This document shows, in pieces, positions 56,364 to 64,000 of a stretch of 64,000 nt of DNA. Position 1 is the stretch's first letter; each line of letters opens with the position of its first letter. The notes below the pieces were generated by a model, which saw only the letters and a list, made by a program, of their open reading frames with translations, searched no databases and was not told the origin of the DNA. The stretch lies in contig CM065297.1 in assembly GCA_032871835.1 (NCBI GenBank), forward strand, positions 41,479,098 to 41,543,097, read 5' to 3'. Both the position numbers and the translations under genes were made by a program. Origin of the DNA: Dipteronia dyeriana (taxonomy: Eukaryota > Streptophyta > Magnoliopsida > Sapindales > Sapindaceae).

Positions 56364-58323
56364 TGTTAGGATTATGCTCGATAGCAAGAGCGTAATATTG
56401 TAATAGACAATCTTTTCATATTAATAAAGTGATTTCTAGTTTGGTTGTATTCATTTGTCAATCGATAGAGGACTTCATTTATAGATATGGACATCGTGGC
56501 TCCATTTATTGAATGAGAGTAGAATACCATCATAAGGATGTTATGAGGTATTGGATATTAAATCTTAACGTTAAGTTTTCAATAGTGTCTATTGAAACAT
56601 GGCTTCTAGACTGGTCAAAATATCCAAGTTCAAAATGTGGTCATATGAGTAAATATGGTAACTTGGAGAGCTATAGGCGGTCTATGAGCTCTTGGCGATT
56701 ACTGGTATTCTTCACGATGATACACTTTCTCCAATAAGGTTATCTAGGGTATGAATGAGTAACATCAACTTATTCTATCTTTATTTAAGAGTTCAATTTT
56801 AGTTCTTTAGTGGAATGAACTAAAATTAAATAGATCGGACCTACGTGAATCATTTGTTGATTGTGATTGGGTTGTGTCTATTGGAGTTTAAATTTAGATA
56901 GCCCGCCAAGATCCCCAATCCACACGAACTTGCGTGGATCACTTGATATATTCTACCGGACCAATTTAGAGGTCCATCTAGAATTGTATTAAGGCATGTG
57001 AACTTGTTTCTTTTTGTAAGAATATTTCTAGTTCACATGTGGACTTTTTATTAAGGTCCAATGGATTTAATAAAATAAGAAAAATAATATATGACCCATA
57101 TACATGTGTTGGGCGGCAAGGCTATTAAGAATAGCTTAAATCATATTATTTTTATTTTTATTTTATTATTTAATTAAATGGAAATTAATTAATATGTTGA
57201 TAAATTAATTATTTAATTAAAAGTCAAAATCTTTTTCCTATTAGGAGATGGTCTCCTAAAATTATACTATTGTTAGTAGTATAAGTAATATTAAAGACTA
57301 TATTTGATGAGTAGATAAATAAAATGAGTTATTTATCTAATCAAATTAGGAAGTCTTTAATATGGTTATAAATATACTATTGAGTTGGATTAGGAGTCTT
57401 GGTGTTAGGATAGAATTCCTTTTTGAAAAGGATTCTTAACCACCAAGTAAATCTACCTAAGTTCTTAACTACCAAGTAATCCTTCTTAGGAAAAGAATTA
57501 AATCTCCTAATTATATTATTGTGAATTTCGGCCAGCTCATAAATATATATAAGAGGATAGAATTCCTTTTAGAAAAGTATTCTTAACTACCAAATAAATC
57601 CACCTAAGGAAAGGATTTTTGCCAACCAAGTAAATCGTTCTTAGGAAAGGATTTGTGATCCTATATATCCTTGTGAATTTCAGCCAGCCCTATGATTTTT
57701 AGAGTGAAAATTTCGGCCAACCTAGGAGTTTTCTAAGAGAGAATTTTGATTGGCAAGAGAGAATTTTGAGAGAGAAAATTTGGTGTTTTACTCTAGACAA
57801 AATTCAATCAACTCTAAGACATAGGGTGTGGAATTCGGCCAAGGAGAAAAGAGAAAAAGAGAACATTTTTGTTTTCGATAGTACACTAGTATCATTTACA
57901 TCAAAAGGGTTTTGTGTACAACATAGAATCAAGGTTCACGCGAGTTTCAATCAAATTGATTGATAATTTACAAGCGGCCGGACGTTCTTGATTTTTCTCT
58001 TAGAGGATATTTGTAACTAACAAAGAAGAAGATTTTGTTTGTTTCCATCCTCAAGTATACAATTTAAAGAAAGGGAGCCCACACTCCAAGGTGATTCACG
58101 TTTGTGATTGGATTGGAAGATCTTGAGGATTCAATTCGATACTAGTTTAATCGTCACGAAAAAAATGGGTACGATACTTTTTATATAAATCAATTAATCT
58201 AGGGTTAAGGTTCTTGTTATTAAAGGAAATTTTTTTATTTATACGCAAACCCTAATTTTCTAATTTTCTAATTTTCTAATTTTCTCATGCTTCTGTTGTG
58301 TTTTGAACCGTTATTTCCCTACA
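56364..58323 (+). repeat. 5' LTR of Copia C2 (with internal deletion)
   Basis: 1960 bp from TGTTAGGATTATGCTC to ...TTTCCCTACA. Relative to the LTRs at 5044 and 41828 it lacks about 0.5 kb: GATTTCTAG joins directly to TTTGGTTGTATTCATTTGTC at 56441-56450, with a short shared TAGTTTG at the junction. Near its right end a TAATTTTC word is repeated four times (58252-58286). Confidence 0.9.
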
Positions 58324-58325
58324 AT

Positions 58326-58337
58326 TGGTATCAGAGC
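58326..58337 (+). other. Primer-binding site of Copia C2
   Basis: TGGTATCAGAGC, the standard initiator-Met tRNA-complementary site of plant Copia elements, two bases after the LTR. Confidence 0.95.
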
Positions 58338-59690
58338 CTGGTTGTACCCTTGATTAATTGATGTATGTGTTCGTGAATCTTTTTCATTTTATTATATATA
58401 TGCATGTTTTAGAAAGAGATGACACTCTAGGTATTTGCATATACATATTTACATTGGAATGTAAGGATATATATATGTTTTATATGTGGTTTGTTATTGC
58501 TCAATTTTGGTCCTAGAATTTCAATGTAATTTTATTTTGGGATTGTAACAAGAAGGGTGGTCTATCATCGCCATAATTTTCTTCTTGGTAGTTACTAAGT
58601 TTTTTTTTTGTTTTTGTTGTTGTAATAAAAAAAATGCAGTATCTTATTATTTAAATTCTTCTGTAATACATTCCAGTTTCGAAGACTCGAAGGTTTGAAG
58701 AATTAGGAGCAACCGGAACAAGTTTGGGACCGTTCAACCCGTAACAACGAACGTGTGTGCGAAGAGCGCACAACCAGGTTTGTTGTGGCATGGGCCGCGC
58801 ACGACAACCCTCTGGTAGCCATGGGCTACGCATGGCAGCCCTTTATGGGTTTGTGGCATGCACACGCCCATGGGTAAGGGCGAAGAGTGCGGAAGTCCAT
58901 GGAAAGTAGCCGAGAGTGTCCGGACGACGAAGGTCATGTGAAGACTTGTTTGCCAAGAAAGGAGTTTTTGTATTCCAAGACATATGTAATTTACTTGTTC
59001 TTCTAGGATGGACCAAAATTGTAGCTATTTATATTTTCATAAACATTACAATGTTTGTCATTGTTTGATAACATGTCATATAGAATAGGAGTGTCACTCA
59101 TATATCTCTTTTGGTATTAACATGCACTGAATGGTTTAAGTATCTAAATTGGCATCTAGATAACTTGGTAAATCATTCTTTGGAATTCGATCACACGCCT
59201 TAAACAATTGAGTGGGAGAAGGTGTTTTGGAACACTTACGGCCTCCAAGTTTAGTTGAGCTTTATGTTTCGTGAATAACCTCCCAAGAGATATTCATGAA
59301 TGGAATTTAGCAAGATACTTCATTATAAGGATAGACTAGACAATTAGCCCAAAAGATATCTACTGCTAAAGGAGGGATATTCGTGAGGGATTATATTAAA
59401 GGTCGATAACTTGGTAACGGACTTAATGTAATTTTATTAATATCCTCCCAAGAGTTCTTGTTAATAAAATTGCAAGGCTAAAATAGAAAACGTTGGTTGT
59501 TATGTTAACAATTAGGTGTGACCTAGTCCAATTACTAAATGGTTCGTACTCCCAAAGGAGACGTGACATTTATGGGTGTTGGATCACCGTTGAATTTCTA
59601 CGATTGAAATATTTTATTTTATTCAAGATAAATATTCAAAAGTGCTATATCATGATTGTTTACTTATATTTTTTTTTTATTAAAAACAAA
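58338..59690 (+). other. Untranslated leader of Copia C2
   Basis: Homologous to 7964-9340 of C1, including the GC-richer patch at 58730-58930 with GCATGGCAGCC and TTGTGGCATGCACACGC. No open frame is shared between the two leaders. Confidence 0.6.
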
Positions 59691-60460
59691 TCATGACCCC
59701 ATCCCTAATCAATATCCTAAAAGATAATACTTTAACTGATGATAATTATGTCGCATGGAAAAGGAATATTGGGTTGTTGTTGCGAGCTGAAAAGTATAAG
59801 TTCATTCTATATATTCCTTAACCACAAAATTAATGAATCTAACTTAGGAAGCAAAGAGATGAGTATCAGTAGTGGAAGTCTTCAGATGAGATGACTAAAT
59901 GTACATTACATTATGGCTATCATCTCCGACGTGTTGCAACAGCAACATGAAAGAATGAAGTCTGCTGCCGATATAATGATGTCTCTAGAGAAGATGTTTG
60001 CTATGAGGTCTAGGATGACTAAGAGAGAGAGGCAGTGATTGCTTTTATGAATCTTAGGACGAAACCTGGACAGGGTGTGAAAGATCACATGATAAAAGTC
60101 ATAGCACATCTCAACATTGTTGAACTGTATGATGCTAAGATAAATTGACATGATTCTCAACTCATTATCGGATTCCTTTGATCAATTCAAGTTGGTCTAC
60201 AACTTTAATAATAAGGAATACACCTTGCAGGGTCTGATGCAAGATCTTTAAAGCATAGAAAAAATCCTTGTGAAAGGCAAGGGTCGAGAGATTCATATGC
60301 TTGGTAAGTTACTATTATTAAAGACCCGTAAGAAGGTCAAGAGACAACAGAAGAAAAAGCAACTTGAGGCTTCTTAGAAGGAGACTAAGAAAGTAACCAT
60401 GATCAAAGAAAAGTGTTTCTTTTGCGGTGAAAATGGTCAAAGGAATAGACTAAATAAAAA
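59691..60460 (+). pseudogene. Copia C2 gag, broken
   Basis: Counterpart of the C1 gag. LTDDNYVAWKRNIGLLLRAEKYKFI at about 59727-59805 is better preserved than in C1. Later parts (MMSLEKMFAM, VKDHMIKVIAHLN, FDQFKLVY, EYTLQGLMQDL) lie in different frames, and the C1 segment encoding EIDGETEI is shortened here. The half zinc knuckle KCFFCGENGQ at about 60411 ends in the family-wide deletion. Stops are frequent. Confidence 0.85.
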
Positions 60461-61894
60461 TGAATTCAACTTGCAATTAGGCAATGGAGCGTTGGTGTCT
60501 ACTAGTGTAGTGGGAGATATTAGAATCAATTTTGATTCTTATAGGCATTTAATTTTAATAAACGTTTATTATGTACCACAATTCAAGAGAAATTTAATTT
60601 TGGTCTCATGTCTAAATAAATTTGGATATTCGGTTACTTTTAATAAAGGTTTTATAATTAGTAAGACTAACAAATTTGTTTTGAAAAGGTACATTGGAAA
60701 ACGGTTAATTCTATTTGCTTGGAAATATCTCACTTGTTAGACACGGAATCAACGGAACCTAACCATAAAAGAGTAAAATTATCAAAAGTTGAAACCTACT
60801 TGTGACTAAAAGGTTGATGATCTACGAACTTGTGAATCTTGTTTGGAAGGTAAAATGACCAAAAGGTCGTTTACGACCAAAGGCACAAGAGCCATCGAAT
60901 GTTTAGGATTGATACACATAAATGTGTGTGGACTTATGATCATTCAAGCAAGAGGTAAATATGAGTACTTCATCACTTTCATGGATGATCACTCAAGATA
61001 TGGTTATGTGTATCTCATGAGACATAAATCAGATGTTTTTGACATGTTCAAATCATTTAAAGCTGAAGTGGAAAATCAGCTTGAGAAACGCATAAAAATC
61101 TTGAGGTCTGATCATGGTGGAAAATATCTATCTGGTGAGTTTCAGCAGTATATTATTGATAATGGGATAATTTCTCAGTTTTCTGCACCAGGCACACCTC
61201 AACAAAATGGGGTGGCAGAAAGGAGAAATAGAACTCTTTTGGACATGGTTAGGTCTATGTTGAGTTATTCAACGCTCCCTATTTCTTTCTGGATATATGC
61301 TTTACAAACCGCAATGTATATTCTAAACGACGTACCATCTAAGTCGATTCCTAAAACACTGCATCAGTTGTGGACCGGGTAAAAGCCTAGTTTACAACAC
61401 TTAAGCATATTTAGATGTCCTGCGCACGTTTTAAAAGGAAAGACAAAAAGATGGAGTCTCGTTTAGAAACATGCATATTTGTAGGGTATCCAAAAGAAAC
61501 AAAAGGATATTATTTTTATAGTCCTTCAAATCTTAAAGTATTTGTTTCGACAAATGCTAAATTTCTGGAAAATGACTATATGAATAATTTTGTGCCTAAA
61601 AGTAGAATTGTTTTGAATGAACTTTTAGGAGACACAATTCCACAAGAGGTTTCGCAACAAAGCCCAATTGTAAGTTCCGTACCAACAAAAGATCAACAAT
61701 CTACCATACCTCGTGGTAGTGGGAGGGTTGTTAGACAACCCGAGAGATACATCAGTCTAGTAAAATCTGTAGAGATTCTTCCAGACGACGATGATCCCTA
61801 TACGTACAAGGAAGCAATGGAAGACGTTGATTGTCGCCATTGGAAAAAGGCAATGCAATCCAAAATTGAATCTAAGTTCAAAAACAAAGTCTAG
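60461..61894 (+). pseudogene. Copia C2 pre-integrase and integrase, broken
   Basis: The frame from 60399 continues past the deletion with LGNGALVSTSVVGDIRINF and VYYVPQFKRNLILVSCL. About 80 bp are missing near 60805 relative to C1, which removes the first His-containing part of the zinc-binding domain. The integrase core 60843-61382 is open, with HINVCG at the first catalytic site (D replaced by N), LRSDHGGKY and NGVAERRN. A TAA at 61380-61382 interrupts WTG-KPSLQH, and 61415-61894 continues to KKAMQSKIES. Loss of the first catalytic D shows inactivity independent of the stops. Confidence 0.9.
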
Positions 61895-62700
61895 TCTCTT
61901 GTAGACTTGCCTACCCATCAGGTACAAGTGTGTGTACAAGAGGAAAAGAGGAATGGATGGAAAGGTGGAAACCTTTAAAGCTAGAATGGTAGCTAAAGAT
62001 TATACATAAAATAAAGGTATCGATTATAAAGAAACCTTCTCTCCTGTGGCCATGCTTAAATCCATTAGGATACTCTTATCCATTGCGGCATCTTTAGACC
62101 TAGAGATTTGGCAAATGGATGTCAAGACAGCTTTCCTTAATGGAAGTCTTGTCGAAAGCATCTAAATGATACAACCAGAAGGATTCATTGAAAAGGTCCA
62201 AGAGGAAAGGGTATGCAAGTTGCAAATATCCATATATGGATTGAAGCAAGCATCCATGTCCTGGAACATAAGGTTCGATCAAGCCGTGAAAAGTTTTGGA
62301 TTTATTCAAAACCTTGATGAACCTTGTGTATACAAAAGGATTAAAGGCGACAAGTTTGTTTTCCTAGTTCTTTACATTGATGATATACTACCCATCGGAA
62401 ACGATGTAGTTGTATTGACATCAATAATAGAATGGTTAGCAAAACAATTTGATATGTAGGACTTAGGAAAAGCAAGTTATATTCTTGGTATCCAAGTCAT
62501 AAGGGATAGAAAGAATAGAATGATTGTATTATCCCAAGCTTCATACATAGATAAAATCTTGTCTAGGTTTTCCATGCAAGATTCCAAGAAAGGTATGTTA
62601 CCTTTCAGACATGGAATCAAACTTTTTAAGGAACAAGTTCCTAAGAATGTGCATGAAGAGCAATTCATGAGTAGGGTTCCATACGCATCGGCAGTTGGAA
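61895..62700 (+). pseudogene. Copia C2 reverse transcriptase, broken
   Basis: Open pieces interrupted by stops at 61892, 62163 and 62457. They contain YKRKRGMDGKVETFKAR, DYKETFSPVAMLKSIRIL, MDVKTAFLNGSLVE, QPEGFIEKVQEERVCKL and YGLKQASMSWNIRFD. The catalytic site is YIDD at 62373-62384 and is intact. KGMLPFRHGIKLF and AVGNLMYAMLCTRPDICFAV follow in the frame beginning at 62520. Confidence 0.9.
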
Positions 62701-63350
62701 ATCTCATGTATGCAATGCTCTGCACTAGACCAGATATTTGTTTTGCTGTGGGCATAGTTAGCAGGTTTCAGTCGAAACCTGGTTCTGATCACTGGACGAC
62801 AGTCAAACATATTTATCTTAGGAGAACAAGAGATTATATGCTTGTATACTCTGGATGGGATTTAATTCCCGTTGGGTATACAGATTCTGATTTTCAGTCA
62901 GATTCTGACTCCAGGGGGTCAATATCAGGATCTATATTTACTATTAGAGGAGAGGCAGTCATATGGAGGAGTATCAAGCAATTTTGTATTGCTGATTCCA
63001 CCAAGGATTCCGAGTATGTTGCCGCATGTGAGGCTGCTAAAGAGGTTGTCTGGCTCCACCAATTCCTGATTGACTTAGAAGTGGTTCTTGATGCGAATAA
63101 GCAGATCACTATCTATTGTAACAATAGTGGAGCGGTGGCTAATTTGAGAAAACAAAGAAGTCATAAGAGAGGGAAACACATTGAAAGAAAGTATCACCTT
63201 CTAAGGGAAATTACTTATTGAGGTTACGTGACGATTACCAAGATCGCGTCAATAGAAAATCCAGCAGATCCCTTTACAAAGGCTCTTTCACAAAAGAGTT
63301 TTGATGGGCATCTAGAGAACATGGGGATGAGAGATATGGCATATTTGTTA
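62701..63350 (+). pseudogene. Copia C2 RNase H, broken at the end
   Basis: The frame 62520-63221 continues through RNase H: VGYTDSDFQSDSDSRGSISGSIF, AVIWRSIKQ, DSEYVAACEAAKEVVWLHQFL, IYCNNSGAVANL, HIERKYHLLREI. A stop at 63219 precedes NPADPFTKAL. The domain ends with LENMGMRDMAYLLLSKWKI next to the polypurine tract. One codon block in the KHIFKYHRRT region is deleted compared with C1. Confidence 0.9.
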
Positions 63351-63354
63351 TTGA

Positions 63355-63367
63355 GCAAGTGGAAGAT
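63355..63367 (+). other. Polypurine tract of Copia C2
   Basis: AGCAAGTGGAAGAT lies directly before the TGTTAGG start of the 3' LTR. It is a weak, interrupted purine tract of the AAGTGGGAGA type seen in Copia elements. Confidence 0.75.
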
Positions 63368-63612
63368 TGTTAGGATTATGCTCAATAGCAAGAGTGTAAT
63401 ATTGTAATTGACAATCTTTTCATATTAATAAAGTGATTTCTAGCTTAACAAATCTTATAGTATTTATAGTTTAATTATTATAATTGTCAAAAGTAAATAG
63501 TCATAAGGTCAAAAGACTACGAGAAAAGAAGAATTGTTCATATATCTAGATATGTATGAGGTAGACACAATTCTTTAGTTAGTCTTAAGTAATATTCACA
63601 ACTTAAGATAAA
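63368..63612 (+). repeat. 3' LTR of Copia C2, truncated
   Basis: TGTTAGGATTATGCTCAATA onwards follows the family LTR for about 245 bp to AATATTCACAACTTAAGATAAAAGG. The expected LTR continuation (TTGGACGCCTTTATCTTGTC) is then replaced by internal gag sequence. Confidence 0.9.
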
Positions 63613-64000
63613 AGGTCAAAAGACTATGAGAAAAAGCAACTTGAGCCTTTTTAGAAGGAGACCAAGAAAGTAACCAAGATCGAAGGAAAGTGTTTCTTTT
63701 GTGGTGAAAATGGTCAAAGGAATAGACTAAATAAAAATGAATTCAACTTGCATGTAGGCAATGGAGCGTTGGTGTCTACTAGTGTAGTGGGAGATATTAG
63801 AATCAATTTTGTTTTTTTAGGCATTTAATTTTAATAAACGTTTATTATGTACAACAATTCAAGAGGAATTTAATTTTAGTCTCTTGTCTAAAAAAATTTG
63901 GATATTCGGTTACTTTTAGTAAAGGTTTTATTATTAGTAAGAATAAAAAATTTGTTTGCAAAGGTACATTGGAAAACTATTTATTCTATTTGCTTGGAAA
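63613..64000 (+). pseudogene. Third copy of the C1/C2 Copia family, gag end to pre-integrase
   Basis: It matches C2 from 60340 onwards: GAGAAAAAGCAACTTGAGCC, KCFFCGENGQ half-knuckle, then LGNGALVSTSVVGDIRI-type sequence (here HVGNGALVST), VYYVQQFKRNL and FGYSVTFSKGFI. It carries the same internal deletion as C1 and C2. The window ends inside it. Confidence 0.9.

Larger units (their letters stand above)
56364..63612 (+). mobile_element. Ty1/Copia retrotransposon C2 (same family as C1)
   Basis: 5' LTR, perfect primer-binding site, long leader, gag, integrase, RT, RNase H, polypurine tract and the first ~245 bp of the 3' LTR, aligned with C1 over the whole internal part. The 3' LTR changes at about 63612 into internal sequence of another copy. 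Many stops are present, so it is not active. Target duplication cannot be tested. Confidence 0.92.

Noticed and set aside
1..64000. tRNA, rRNA or microRNA genes
   Set aside because: No cloverleaf-type A/B box pair, rRNA segment or clear long hairpin was recognised by reading. The initiator-tRNA match at 58326 is a retrotransposon primer site only.
1..64000. Integrated pararetrovirus
   Set aside because: All RT segments are flanked by integrase or LTRs and have Copia or Gypsy order. No movement-protein or coat-protein type sequence was seen.

Overview
This window is plant nuclear DNA made almost entirely of transposable elements nested in or joined to one another. Evidence for a flowering plant, probably a eudicot, comes from Ty1/Copia and Ty3/Gypsy retrotransposons of plant type, a Mutator-like (MULE) transposase with an adjoining Ulp1-type protease gene, a FAR1-type DNA-binding fragment, GT-AG introns and an AT-rich background. 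The species cannot be told from the sequence. I see no rRNA or tRNA gene, no CRISPR array, no prokaryotic operon and no clearly intact host gene.

Layout. 1-5043: decayed Tat-type Gypsy element (+), cut in its second RNase H by a Copia LTR. 5044-13080: Copia element 'C1' (+) with a very long, internally duplicated 5' LTR and no 3' LTR. 13081-16400: Copia-like LTR debris, then a Gypsy 3' untranslated region and LTR. 16560-20736: decayed Ale/Retrofit-like Copia element (+). 21276-33373: a structurally complete 12.1-kb Tat-type Gypsy element on the minus strand, with two ~0.9-kb LTRs, a perfect 5-bp target duplication (CTATT), gag, protease, RT, RNase H, second RNase H and integrase. It also carries a long antisense, intron-containing extra gene with its own promoter-like upstream region. 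33544-33783: FAR1-domain fragment. About 34602-41827: a MULE with a decayed MURA transposase and a convergent Ulp1-like cysteine protease pseudogene. Its 5' part contains a 1.46-kb piece of Gypsy gag, flanked by a 352-bp duplication and joined at short microhomologies. 41828-43672: partial Copia LTR of the C1 family. 43673-47991: very old Copia remnant with its 3' LTR. 48000-52727: AT-rich DNA, then an unidentified GC-richer block with an exact 300-bp tandem array. 52728-55238: two more LTR-like blocks. 55239-56362: minus-strand Tat Gypsy fragments. 56364-63612: Copia element 'C2' of the C1 family, whose 3' LTR breaks off and switches into gag/pol of a third copy, which runs to the window end.

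How the parts relate. C1, C2 and the terminal copy share one internal deletion that removed the zinc-knuckle end and the protease core, which suggests that a protease-less derivative spread in trans. The complete Gypsy element has about half a dozen nonsense or frame lesions, several of which are single C-to-T-type changes, as expected for a methylated, silenced element. The most notable object is its antisense gene: three exons, a coiled-coil C-terminus, a convergent arrangement with pol and a G-box upstream, an architecture like the poorly understood additional ORFs of Tat-lineage retrotransposons.
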